The notes below the pieces were generated by a model that was not told where the DNA came from, searched no databases, and worked only from the letters and a program-made list of their open reading frames with translations. This document shows positions 16,066-24,012 of a stretch of 46,386 nucleotides of DNA, piece by piece (position 1 is the first letter of the stretch; each line of letters begins with the position of its first letter). Where the stretch lies: the NCBI GenBank assembly GCA_022766905.1, contig JALEPU010000123.1, forward strand, positions 1-46,386. The letters run 5' to 3'. Both the position numbers and the translations under genes were made by a program. This DNA is from Lachnospiraceae bacterium. GTDB lineage: Bacteria > Bacillota > Clostridia > Lachnospirales > Lachnospiraceae.

Positions 16066-17217
16066 TTATGCCATCTCTTTTGCCAGAGCTTCAATCTGAG
16101 CAATATTTGCATCATTCATAGCAGATTTGATTGTTACAGTGGTATCTGCGTATGTCAGGTTTTTGCAGTTTTCCAGCATTTTTTTCATTACTTTTGCAGC
16201 AGCCGGAACCCAGGAACCATTTTCTACAAAGGCCACTTTTCTGTTCTGGAAGTTTCTCTCGGTCAGATGACAGATAAATTCATGCATAAATGGGAAAATC
16301 TCTGTATTATAAGTAGTTGTTGCAAAAATGATTTTTCCATAACGGAATGCATCCTCTACAGCTTCTGCCATATCGCAGCGAGCCAGGTCATTAACAACAA
16401 CTTTCGGGCAGCCTGCTTCACGAAGTTTGTCAGCCAGAAGTTCAACTGCAGCTTTGGTATGACCGTATACGGAAGTGTAGGCAATCATTACACCAGGTGT
16501 TTCTACTCCGTAGGAAGACCATGTCTGATAAAGGCCTAAGTAGTAACCCAGGTTTTCGGTAAGGACAGGACCATGGAGAGGACAAATGGTCTGGATATCC
16601 AGTGCAGCAGCTTTCTTTAAGAGAGCCTGAACCTGTACACCGTATTTTCCTACAATACCGATGTAGTAACGACGAGCTTCACAAGCCCAGTCTTCTTCTA
16701 CATCGAGAGCTCCGAATTTTCCAAAAGCATCGGCGGAGAAAAGAACTTTATCAGTGCTATCGTATGTCACGATTACCTCCGGCCAGTGTACCATAGGGGC
16801 TGTGACAAAGGTGAGATTATGGGTTCCTAAAGAAAGGGTGGAACCTTCTGATACCATTACCTGACGATCAGGGAAATTGGTTCCAAAAAATTGTTTCATC
16901 ATATTAAATGCAACAGCAGAAGCAACAATCTGAGCTTCCGGATAAGTTTCCATGAAGAGAGCGATATTAGCAGAATGGTCAGGCTCCATATGCTGTACAA
17001 TCAGATAATCCGGTTTGCGATCTTTTAATACATCTTCCAGATTATGAAGCCACTCTTTCCCAAAACGGGCATCTACTGTATCAAATACAGCAATTTTATC
17101 GTCCATGATGACGTAGGAATTGTATGCCATTCCATTTTCCACTATATATTGACCTTCAAACAAATCAATGTCATGATCATTGACACCTACGTACTTAATA
17201 TCCTTTGTAATTTCCAT
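16066..17217 (-). CDS. Flavodiiron protein (FprA family A-type flavoprotein)
   Basis: A 383-residue protein. The N-terminal metallo-beta-lactamase-fold domain carries the diiron ligands (HMEPDHSAN and downstream HWPE, FSADAFG, HGP). The C-terminal flavodoxin domain from about residue 245 has the FMN loop YTSVYGHTKAAVE and a terminal region with ENGSWVPAA. Such proteins reduce O2 to water and/or NO to N2O in anaerobes using electrons from rubredoxin or F420-like donors. AAGGAG sits at the correct distance from the 17217 ATG. There is no fused rubredoxin, so a separate donor is needed. Reported roles of the family make oxygen or nitrosative-stress defence the likely purpose. Confidence 0.92.
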   Translation of the reverse strand: MEITKDIKYVGVNDHDIDLFEGQYIVENGMAYNSYVIMDDKIAVFDTVDARFGKEWLHNLEDVLKDRKPDYLIVQHMEPDHSANIALFMETYPEAQIVASAVAFNMMKQFFGTNFPDRQVMVSEGSTLSLGTHNLTFVTAPMVHWPEVIVTYDSTDKVLFSADAFGKFGALDVEEDWACEARRYYIGIVGKYGVQVQALLKKAAALDIQTICPLHGPVLTENLGYYLGLYQTWSSYGVETPGVMIAYTSVYGHTKAAVELLADKLREAGCPKVVVNDLARCDMAEAVEDAFRYGKIIFATTTYNTEIFPFMHEFICHLTERNFQNRKVAFVENGSWVPAAAKVMKKMLENCKNLTYADTTVTIKSAMNDANIAQIEALAKEMA

Positions 17218-17291
17218 CGTAAACACTCCTTTACATGAATTAAGTTGATTGTCTGCAATTCCTGCAGCTTTGAATACAAAATACAAATCAT

Positions 17292-17300
17292 ATTATATCA
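17292..17300 (-). promoter_or_regulatory. Extended -10 promoter of the flavodiiron gene
   Basis: On the minus strand the sequence reads TGATATAAT, a perfect TATAAT with the extended TGn motif. It lies 75 bases upstream of the start codon. The -35 is poor. Confidence 0.5.
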
Positions 17301-17373
17301 TACCTGTAGCAAAAGGAAAGTAAAATTATATAAATTAAAAAAACATTTTTTTTCTTTAATGAATAGAAAAAAC

Positions 17374-17451
17374 AGTGAATAAAAATACATATACAACCGA
17401 GATAAGCCTTGTTTTTTGAAAAAATATAAGCTAAAATAGTGAATAAAAATA
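17374..17451 (+). repeat. Two direct copies of AGTGAATAAAAATA
   Basis: Identical 14-mers at 17374-17387 and 17438-17451, 64 bases apart, in the AT-rich space between the flavodiiron gene and the Crp/Fnr regulator gene. The second ends four bases before the 16-bp palindrome. They may bind a regulator, but the AT-rich composition makes chance possible. Confidence 0.4.
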
Positions 17452-17455
17452 ATTT

Positions 17456-17471
17456 TGTAACATATGTTACA
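17456..17471. promoter_or_regulatory. Perfect 16-bp palindromic operator at the regulator's start
   Basis: TGTAACATATGTTACA is a perfect palindrome of the Crp/Fnr type (two half-sites facing each other). It covers the ATG at 17464. A TATAAT at 17493-17498 would give a transcript start near 17505. The palindrome centre would then be at -41.5, the standard class II activator position. Autoregulation by the encoded Crp/Fnr protein is the natural reading. Confidence 0.65.
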
Positions 17472-18210
17472 GAACTGGAAAGGGGATGATGGTATAATTA
17501 TTCAACATCATGACAGTCAGACAGAACAGATCGACTATCAGTTCCTACAGGAAACGGATTTGTTTGATGGAATCCCAAAGGAAGGAATACGGCAGATTCT
17601 CAATTGTTCCAGTGGTTTTTTCAAGGAATATAAAAAGGGACAGGTTGTATTTCAGGAGGATGAAAAACCGGAATATTTATTCATATTGATGGAAGGAAAG
17701 CTTCTGGTTACAAAAAATTATTTCTCTGGAAGAAGGATGATTTTCTTTGAGATTCATAAAAAAGAAATATTTGGGATTTTAATCAGCCACAAAGAGGGAG
17801 AAAACTATTGGTATGATGCAACGGCAGTAGCCGACAGCCTGGTTCTCGCAATTCCATGGAAGTTTCTTTTTCAGATTTGTCCGACAGCCTGTGAATATCA
17901 TATGAATCTGATTAAAAACATGGTGTCTGTGCAGGCAGATACCTGTGTGTCGCAGATGAAGAAGCTTCATATATTATCAGGTACATCAATAGAAGCAAAA
18001 GCAGCTTTTTTAATGTTTGAGCTGGCAGATGAAAAAGGTGAACTTGATTTTAAGATGAACAGGGAAGAACTGGCAGATTTTCTTGGAGTGACAAGGCCTT
18101 CCCTTTCCAGATCCTTAATGAAGCTTCAAAAAGAGGGGTACATTGAAATCTATAAATCAAAAGCAAGGATCCTGGATTATGAAGGACTGGAAAGAATCTG
18201 CTATAAATAG
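17464..18210 (+). CDS. Crp/Fnr-family transcriptional regulator
   Basis: A 248-residue regulator. A cyclic-nucleotide-binding-like beta-barrel occupies residues about 35-150 (FKEYKKGQVVFQEDEKPEYLFILMEGKLLV, then EIFGILIS). A winged helix-turn-helix lies at about 185-240 (MNREELADFLGVTRPSLSRSLMKLQKEGYIEI). It lacks the Fnr N-terminal four-cysteine cluster pattern. The ATG at 17464 lies inside a perfect palindrome and has no Shine-Dalgarno sequence. The real start could be a non-ATG codon further down, for example TTG at 17560 behind AGGAAA, although that trims the first helix. The racemase starts 18 bases after the stop, so the regulator probably heads and controls that operon. Confidence 0.85.
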   Translation: MLQNWKGDDGIIIQHHDSQTEQIDYQFLQETDLFDGIPKEGIRQILNCSSGFFKEYKKGQVVFQEDEKPEYLFILMEGKLLVTKNYFSGRRMIFFEIHKKEIFGILISHKEGENYWYDATAVADSLVLAIPWKFLFQICPTACEYHMNLIKNMVSVQADTCVSQMKKLHILSGTSIEAKAAFLMFELADEKGELDFKMNREELADFLGVTRPSLSRSLMKLQKEGYIEIYKSKARILDYEGLERICYK

Positions 18211-18228
18211 GGAAAGGAACATTCAGAC

Positions 18229-18966
18229 ATGAAAATTATGATTATCAATCCGGACTACGGAATGACCAGGGAAGAGATGGATCTAAGGTGTGAAATTTTG
18301 TCCCAGTTTACGGGAAATGACGTAGAGCTCTTCATGGAATGTCTGACCGAGACAAAAGTCTATGTAGATTCGGCATTTGATGTAGTTATGGCAGGACCTG
18401 AAATTGTAAAAAGAACGATGCAGGCAGAAAAAGATGGATTTGATGCTGTTGTGATCTATTGTTTTAGTGATCCTGCTCTGGATGCATGCAGAGAAGCGGT
18501 ATCCATCCCGGTTGTGGGAGGAGGACAGGCTTCCTGTCTGGTTTCCATGATGCTGGGACGTCAGTGCGGAATCCTGATTACCGATAAAAGAAGAATGTCT
18601 GAAAAAATGGCTTTTCGTTACCAGACGGGTTTAATGCCGGATAACATAAGTTCCATTCGAAGTGTGGATTTACAACATATTGATGTTTGGGAAGAGAGAG
18701 AAAAGACGGTAGAAATTTTGTTAGAGGTCAGTAAAAAACTGATTGAAGAAGACCAGGTCTCTGTTATTATTCTGGGTTGTTTAAGTTTTCTGGGGCTGGC
18801 AGAGCCTATGGCACAGGCACTGCAGATACCGGTGATTGATTCTGCAAAAGCAGCGGTTTCCATGGCAGAAAGCCTGGTTCGTCAGCGTTTATTTACCAGT
18901 AAAAATGCTTATGCATTTCCACCGGAGGGAGAGCGAAAATGGAGCGCAGGATCCATTCGTATATAA
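18229..18966 (+). CDS. Asp/Glu/hydantoin racemase family protein
   Basis: A 245-residue cofactor-independent racemase of the Asp/Glu/hydantoin superfamily, with length matching hydantoin and allantoin racemases. The two catalytic cysteines are visible: Cys78 in VVIYCFSDPALDACRE and Cys184 in IILGCLSFLGLAEP. PVVGGGQA after the first Cys is also typical. These enzymes invert a carbon next to a carbonyl, as in 5-substituted hydantoins, allantoin (HpxA) or amino acids. Placement before an amino-acid-type importer and two PuuE-like hydrolases supports a cyclic ureide or similar substrate. GGAAAGGAA precedes the start. Confidence 0.85.
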   Translation: MKIMIINPDYGMTREEMDLRCEILSQFTGNDVELFMECLTETKVYVDSAFDVVMAGPEIVKRTMQAEKDGFDAVVIYCFSDPALDACREAVSIPVVGGGQASCLVSMMLGRQCGILITDKRRMSEKMAFRYQTGLMPDNISSIRSVDLQHIDVWEEREKTVEILLEVSKKLIEEDQVSVIILGCLSFLGLAEPMAQALQIPVIDSAKAAVSMAESLVRQRLFTSKNAYAFPPEGERKWSAGSIRI

Positions 18967-19003
18967 AAAATGAAAAAAAGACTGACTTAAAGGAGGAAAC
19001 AAC

Positions 19004-19846
19004 ATGAAAAAATTACTTTCACTGCTTTTGGTTCTGGTTATGGCAGCAAGCCTTACTGCATGCGGACAGAGCAAAAGCGAAACAAACCAGGAAGGCGGAA
19101 CAGAGGCTGTGGCAGAAACGGGAGACAAAGACACATGGGTACTGGCGATTAACGCTACCTTCCCACCTTTTGAATCCATTGATGACGGAACGGATAATTA
19201 TGTAGGAATTGACATTGATCTTGCCAATTATATTGCAGAAAAACTGGGTAAGAAACTGGAAATTAAAGATATGCAGTTTTCTGCTTTAGTTCCAACCATG
19301 GAAAGCGGACGTGCAGACATTATTATTTCCGGTATCTCTCCAACAGCAGAAAGAAAAGAAGTGATTTCTTTCTCCGATCCTTATTACTATCCAATGAATG
19401 CCATTATCTGTGCAAAAGGTTCCAATTACACGGAACTTGACCAGTTAGAAGGTAAAAACATTGGTGTTTCTATGGGAACCAGTTATGCAGAGATTGCAAA
19501 ATCAGTAAAAGATGCCACTGTTTCCGAGCTTGACAGCACTCCGTTAGTTGTGCAGGACATTTTAAGCGGAAGATGTGACGCCGGAATCTTTGATGCAACA
19601 CAGGCGGCAGTTTTTGTACAGGAAAATGAAGGACTGGAATGCCATATTATTTCCAGCGATATTACTTTAGAAGATACATTTGCAATTGCACTTCCAAAAG
19701 ATTCTGAGTATGTAGACCAGATCAACGATATCCTTGCTGAGATGAAAGAAGATGGAACTTTACATGATATTCTTGTGAAATATATGGGAGAAGATTCTGT
19801 GTCTCAGTATGAAGAGATGGTAGCAAATCTGGATATTGCAAAATAA
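19004..19846 (+). CDS. ABC importer substrate-binding lipoprotein (family 3)
   Basis: A 280-residue secreted lipoprotein. The signal peptide MKKLLSLLLVLVMAASLTAC ends in an LTAC lipobox with Cys20 as the lipid anchor, followed by a Ser/Glu-rich linker. The mature domain is a type II periplasmic-binding fold of the polar amino-acid group: WVLAINATFPPFESIDDG, VGIDIDLANYIAEKLGKK, MESGRADIIISGISPTAERKEVISFSDPYYYP. It captures the substrate outside the cell for the permease and ATPase encoded next. AAAGGAGG lies upstream of the ATG. The family also binds opines and other small amides, so the ligand need not be a plain amino acid. Confidence 0.92.
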   Translation: MKKLLSLLLVLVMAASLTACGQSKSETNQEGGTEAVAETGDKDTWVLAINATFPPFESIDDGTDNYVGIDIDLANYIAEKLGKKLEIKDMQFSALVPTMESGRADIIISGISPTAERKEVISFSDPYYYPMNAIICAKGSNYTELDQLEGKNIGVSMGTSYAEIAKSVKDATVSELDSTPLVVQDILSGRCDAGIFDATQAAVFVQENEGLECHIISSDITLEDTFAIALPKDSEYVDQINDILAEMKEDGTLHDILVKYMGEDSVSQYEEMVANLDIAK

Positions 19847-19875
19847 CAGATGGAACATGAGAGAAGGAGAAAAAA

Positions 19876-20532
19876 ATGCTTGATTTCACCATACTGACTG
19901 ATTACCTTCCAATGCTTGGAAATGCAATCATTTTAACTCTGGAATTTACCCTGTTATCTACCATTGTTGGTTTTTTATGGGGAATTGTACTTTCTCTGAT
20001 TAAAATTTCAAAAGTAAAACCGCTGGTGCTCTTTGCACAGTTTTATACTTCTATTTTCAGAGGAACGCCCCTTCTGGTACAGCTGATGTTAATCTATTAT
20101 GCGACACCTCAGCTTTTGAATTACCAGATTACCGCCCTTCAGGCCGGTGTTCTTACTTTTGGTCTGAATTCCGCAGCCTATATTTCCGAATCCATCCGCG
20201 GTGGTATTTTATCTGTGGATAAGGGGCAGTGGGAAGCAGCAATGTCCCTGGGAGTTCCAAAATACAGACTTTTACTGGATATTGTATTTCCTCAGGCATT
20301 TAAAAATACGCTGCCGTCTCTGGTCAATGAAAGCATTGCGTTGTTAAAGGATTCCAGTATGGTTTCCATTATCGGTGTTGCGGATACCATGCGGTGGGCT
20401 TCTTTGATCCAGGCAAAAACATTCCGGGCCTTTGAGGCATTTATTGTAGCTGCACTGGTTTATTATGTTCTCGTAATGGCACTTACCACACTTGGCCATT
20501 ATCTGGAAAGGAAGGTGCGTGTCAGTGATTAA
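19876..20532 (+). CDS. ABC importer permease (HisM/GlnP type)
   Basis: A 218-residue membrane protein with about five transmembrane helices. The conserved cytoplasmic loop reads [29 protein letters not shown], the EAA motif that docks onto the ATPase. Other family blocks are [19 protein letters not shown] and [14 protein letters not shown]. Only one permease gene is present, so a homodimer is expected. GAAGGAG precedes the start and the 3' end overlaps the ATPase gene by 8 bases. Confidence 0.92.
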   Translation: MLDFTILTDYLPMLGNAIILTLEFTLLSTIVGFLWGIVLSLIKISKVKPLVLFAQFYTSIFRGTPLLVQLMLIYYATPQLLNYQITALQAGVLTFGLNSAAYISESIRGGILSVDKGQWEAAMSLGVPKYRLLLDIVFPQAFKNTLPSLVNESIALLKDSSMVSIIGVADTMRWASLIQAKTFRAFEAFIVAALVYYVLVMALTTLGHYLERKVRVSD

Positions 20533-21247
20533 GATTGATCATTTGAAGAAAAATTTTGGAGATCTGGAAGTATTAAAAGATATTTCTCTGGAAATCAACA
20601 AAGGAGAGGTTGTGGCAATTATCGGACCTTCCGGCTCGGGAAAATCTACCATGCTTCGTTGTATCAATCTGTTGGAAGTTCCGACAGGAGGAAATATTTA
20701 CATAGACGGTAAAAATATTATGGAAAAGGGAACCAATATTACAGAGATTCGTAAAAATGTCTGTATGGTTTTCCAGCATTTTAATCTGTTTCAAAATATG
20801 ACGGTGCTGAAAAATATGACCTACGCACCAATGGTTGTCAATAAACTGAGCAAAGAAGAAGCAGAACAAAAGGCAATGAAACTTTTGGAAAGGGTTGGAC
20901 TTGCAGACAAAGCAGGAGAATACCCAAGCCGTCTTTCCGGCGGTCAGAAGCAAAGAGTAGCCATCGCAAGAGCCCTTGCCATGGAACCGGAAGTACTTTT
21001 GTTTGATGAGCCGACTTCAGCATTGGATCCGGAGATGGTAAAAGAAGTTCTGGACGTAATCAAAGCCCTGACTCATACAGGAATTACCATGGCCCTTGTT
21101 ACTCAAGAAATGGGATTTGCAAGGGAAGTGGCAGATCGTATCTGTTTTTTGGATGGCGGTTATCTGGTAGAAAATACCACACCGGAAGAATTTTTTACCA
21201 ATCCGAAATCAGAAAGAGCAAAACAGTTTCTGGCAACAGTACTGTAA
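20525..21247 (+). CDS. ABC importer ATPase (GlnQ type)
   Basis: A 240-residue ATP-binding subunit of a polar amino-acid importer. Walker [11 protein letters not shown]-loop [18 protein letters not shown], signature [15 protein letters not shown], Walker [15 protein letters not shown], and a switch region reading [16 protein letters not shown]. The switch residue is Gln where most GlnQ proteins have His (VTHEM); this is a noteworthy substitution. The GTG at 20525 is chosen because AGGAAGG sits upstream and the protein then begins [12 protein letters not shown] as in the family. It overlaps the permease gene, showing coupled translation. Confidence 0.92.
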   Translation: MIKIDHLKKNFGDLEVLKDISLEINKGEVVAIIGPSGSGKSTMLRCINLLEVPTGGNIYIDGKNIMEKGTNITEIRKNVCMVFQHFNLFQNMTVLKNMTYAPMVVNKLSKEEAEQKAMKLLERVGLADKAGEYPSRLSGGQKQRVAIARALAMEPEVLLFDEPTSALDPEMVKEVLDVIKALTHTGITMALVTQEMGFAREVADRICFLDGGYLVENTTPEEFFTNPKSERAKQFLATVL

Positions 21248-21363
21248 TCTTAACAAGCAGTCAGGCAGGTTCCAAAAACCTGGTTTGACAGATTGGAGTA
21301 AATCGGGATTCTGTCTCTTGAATGGGGCAGAATCTTTTTGTGCATAAAAGGAGGAACAAGGAA

Positions 21364-22221
21364 ATGGGCGAGACAGTGACCTATGAACAATTAAAATGGC
21401 CGAATGGTGGAAAATGTGCGGTCATGTTAAGCTTTGATGTGGATGGAGATACCATCTGGAAAAACGGAGCCAGAGATTTTCCCGGAGGAGAGAAGTATTT
21501 AAGAGCAAACTCTGTAGGACATTATGGACCTAACTGTGCGGTGAGAAGAATTCTGGATATTCTGGACGAAGAAGAAATCAAAGCCACTTTTTTTGTACCT
21601 GCAAAGGTAATGGAAGATTACCCGGAACTTTTTCAGGAAATTGATCGAAGAGGCCATGAAATCGGACATCATGGTTATCATCATGAGCGTTATGTGGATC
21701 TGACCCCGGAGCAGCAAAGAGCAGTAATTGAAAAAAGTCAGGGCATCTTTGAACGGGTGCTGGGAAAGAAGGCTATCGGGTATCGGACTCCATCGGGAGA
21801 CTGGTCCAGAGAAACAGCAGGAATCTTAAATGAGATGGGATTTTCTTATTCCAGTTCTATGAGAGGAGATGACAGACCTTATCGGACTGTCATCGATGGA
21901 AAAGTAACAGATTTTATTGAAATGGCTCCTAAGTGGGATTTGGATGATTTTGTTCAGTTTGGTTATAATCTTTTTCCGGCTGAGCCTTCCGGTCAGGATC
22001 GTATCGCCGGAATCGAGCAGGTATTTGACAATTTTAAACAGGAATTTGATGGATATTACCGGGAAGGTCTTTGCTACGTCATTCAGTGTCATCCTCAGAT
22101 CATTGGTTCTCCGGGACGGCTTCGCATGTATCAGAGACTGATACAGTATATGAAGTCAAAAGAAGGCATCTGGTTTGCAAAGGGAAGCCAGATTGCAGAC
22201 TGGTGGAGGAAGAATTACTAG
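21364..22221 (+). CDS. Polysaccharide deacetylase-fold hydrolase, PuuE/PgdA-like (catalytic copy)
   Basis: A 285-residue cytoplasmic NodB-fold protein of the subgroup that includes PuuE allantoinase, cyclic imide hydrolase and H. pylori PgdA. Active-site residues are in place: Asp25 and Asp27 in LSFDVDGD, HxxxH as His103/His107 in HEIGHHGYHHERY, Arg141 in GYRTPSGDW and His243 in IQCHPQIIGSPGR. There is no secretion signal, which argues against cell-wall substrates and for an intracellular small molecule. AAAGGAGG precedes the ATG at 21364. It is followed 12 bases later by a paralogue, and preceded by an importer and a racemase, suggesting ring opening of an imported cyclic amide. Confidence 0.85.
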   Translation: MGETVTYEQLKWPNGGKCAVMLSFDVDGDTIWKNGARDFPGGEKYLRANSVGHYGPNCAVRRILDILDEEEIKATFFVPAKVMEDYPELFQEIDRRGHEIGHHGYHHERYVDLTPEQQRAVIEKSQGIFERVLGKKAIGYRTPSGDWSRETAGILNEMGFSYSSSMRGDDRPYRTVIDGKVTDFIEMAPKWDLDDFVQFGYNLFPAEPSGQDRIAGIEQVFDNFKQEFDGYYREGLCYVIQCHPQIIGSPGRLRMYQRLIQYMKSKEGIWFAKGSQIADWWRKNY

Positions 22222-22233
22222 GAGGGAAAGAAC

Positions 22234-23019
22234 ATGAGCGAAAAAATGACAGCCGTATTTACGGTAAATCTGGATGGGGAATGTTTCTGGTCCGGCATGT
22301 TCGAGGGAACGGAAAAACGGCCTAAGACTCTATCCATGGGCGATTATGGGATTAAGCGTGGCCTGGACCGGGTACTGAAAACCTTTAAAGACCATGAAAT
22401 AAAGGGAACATTTTTTGTTCCGGGCCTGATTGCAAAAAATCATCCTGATGCAATCGAAAAAATTGTAAAAGAGGGACATGAACTGGCATTTCACGGACAT
22501 ACTCACAGACCTATGCACACCTTATCAAAAGAAGAAATCGAAGAAGAGTTTTGTCTGGGAACGGAAGAATTAAAAAAACTGACAGGAAAACAGCCGAAAG
22601 GATTCCGGGCTCCGGAAGGAGAGGTGACAAAAGAAGCGTTTGAAGCTGCGATTCGTTATGGTTATACCTATTCCAGCAGTTTGTATGACAGAGACATGCC
22701 TTATGTACACGAAGGGCTTTCGGGAAATCTTCTGGAAATTCCGATGAATTGGAATATTCATGATTTTCCTTATTTTGCATTTAATTACGGCCCTGCCTTT
22801 CCAATTGGGCAGAGCCGGGTATCGTCCTATGAACGTGTGACAGAAAATTATATCGAAGAGTTTGATGCCTATCTTCATTATGGATTGACTTATGTACCTC
22901 AGTTTACACCGCAGTCCATTGGTTCTCCGGGAAAAATTCAGATTCTGGAAAAAATTCTTACTCATGTAGATTATTACAGGGATCAGATTCGAATTTGCAC
23001 CTGTGAAGATATTCAATAA
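22234..23019 (+). CDS. Polysaccharide deacetylase-fold protein, PuuE/PgdA-like (degenerate copy)
   Basis: A 261-residue paralogue of the preceding gene with the same fold markers (FFVPGLIAKNHP, HELAFHGHTHRPMH, GFRAPEGEVT, IGSPGKI). The putative metal His pair (His87, His91) and Asp14 remain. The first Asp of the catalytic motif is Asn12 (TVNLDGE against SFDVDGD), and the late catalytic His is Thr225 (PQFTPQSIGSPG against IQCHPQIIGSPG). It may be a catalytically altered or inactive partner that forms a hetero-oligomer with the first copy, or it may act on another substrate. GGAGGGAAAG precedes the ATG. Its last 62 bases overlap the convergent LysR gene. Confidence 0.82.
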   Translation: MSEKMTAVFTVNLDGECFWSGMFEGTEKRPKTLSMGDYGIKRGLDRVLKTFKDHEIKGTFFVPGLIAKNHPDAIEKIVKEGHELAFHGHTHRPMHTLSKEEIEEEFCLGTEELKKLTGKQPKGFRAPEGEVTKEAFEAAIRYGYTYSSSLYDRDMPYVHEGLSGNLLEIPMNWNIHDFPYFAFNYGPAFPIGQSRVSSYERVTENYIEEFDAYLHYGLTYVPQFTPQSIGSPGKIQILEKILTHVDYYRDQIRICTCEDIQ

Positions 23020-23887
23020 ATAACCTGGTTCCCCGGGACAAAGCCATACGGGGATCATAGGCAAAACAGACTTCCCGGCTGGGAATCGGTACAGGAACAG
23101 GAATTTCTTTAAGCTTACCGGTTTCCAGCTCTTTTTCTACAAAATTCTTTGTAACTCCGGCAATGCCAAGACCAATTTTGGCAAATTCGATGAGAAGGTC
23201 CATACTGTTTACTTCCAGAATCTGTTTTGGGATAATTCCCTGTTGGGCCAGATATTGATCGACATGTTGGCGGGTCATATTTTTTTTATCCATCAGCATG
23301 ATATTGCCGGTCTGAAAATAGTCAATCCGATCAGATCCTTCTCTTTCTTTTAAATGGTCCAGATAAGCCTCCGTTGCAACAAAGGCATCTTTTATTCTTC
23401 CAATGGAATGTAAAGTCAGATTCCGGGTATTTGAAGTGTTGACAATAAGGCCTACATCAATCTGCCCTTTTTCCATAAGTACGAGGGTATCCAGAGTAGG
23501 ATGGCAGTGAATGGTAATTTTAATGTGGGGATACTCCTTGACAAAAGATTTTAAATAAGGAAGCAGAATAAAACGACATAAAGTAGTACTAACGCCCAGA
23601 CGAATCTGACCGATTTCCAGTTCATTTCTTCTTTTTAAAAAGGACTCTCCTTCTTCGATTTCCTGGAATGCATGTCTTGTATGTTCATAGAGAATTTTTC
23701 CGTCTTCTGACAAAAAAACACCCCTGGAATTGCGAATAAAAAGCTGAGTTCCCAGATTATCTTCCAGTTTTTTGATTGCTTTGCTGATGGCAGGCTGGCT
23801 GATAAACAGTTCTTTTGAGGCATGAGAAATATTCCCTGTGCGTGCCACTGCGTTAAAAATATAATAATAAGAAAAATTCTGCTCCAT
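22958..23887 (-). CDS. LysR-family transcriptional regulator
   Basis: A 309-residue regulator with an N-terminal winged helix-turn-helix (YYYIFNAVARTGNISHASKELFISQPAISKAIKKLEDNLGTQLF, residues 5-50) and a co-inducer-binding domain from about 90 (IRLGVSTTLCRFILLPYLKSF). The ATG at 23887 is preceded by AAGGAG. The gene points towards the second hydrolase and overlaps its 3' end by 62 bases, an arrangement that could let read-through transcription affect either gene. It is a likely effector-responsive regulator of the neighbouring uptake and hydrolysis genes, although LysR genes are more often divergent from their targets. Confidence 0.88.
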   Translation of the reverse strand: MEQNFSYYYIFNAVARTGNISHASKELFISQPAISKAIKKLEDNLGTQLFIRNSRGVFLSEDGKILYEHTRHAFQEIEEGESFLKRRNELEIGQIRLGVSTTLCRFILLPYLKSFVKEYPHIKITIHCHPTLDTLVLMEKGQIDVGLIVNTSNTRNLTLHSIGRIKDAFVATEAYLDHLKEREGSDRIDYFQTGNIMLMDKKNMTRQHVDQYLAQQGIIPKQILEVNSMDLLIEFAKIGLGIAGVTKNFVEKELETGKLKEIPVPVPIPSREVCFAYDPRMALSRGTRLFIEYLHRCKFESDPCNNLHE

Positions 23888-23908
23888 ATCGGTGCTCCTT
23901 CTCAAGTT

Positions 23909-23984
23909 GTTTTTCTATGAATTATATGGTATGATGCTGGAGTCAAAAGCTTTTGACCCTAGCATCATGGTATCATAGAAAAAA
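23909..23984. repeat. Repeat family 2 (CAAAAGCTTTTG palindrome), copy B
   Basis: A nested palindrome of about 75 bases: TTTTTCTATGA (23910-23920) with TCATAGAAAAA (23973-23983), ATGATGCT with AGCATCAT, and the central GTCAAAAGCTTTTGAC. It lies upstream of lysR. On the minus strand a TATAAT is adjacent, so it may contain the lysR promoter. It aligns with copy A at 15081-15126. Confidence 0.6.
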
Positions 23985-24012
23985 TAGAAAGACAAGAAAG
24001 AAGGAAACAGGA

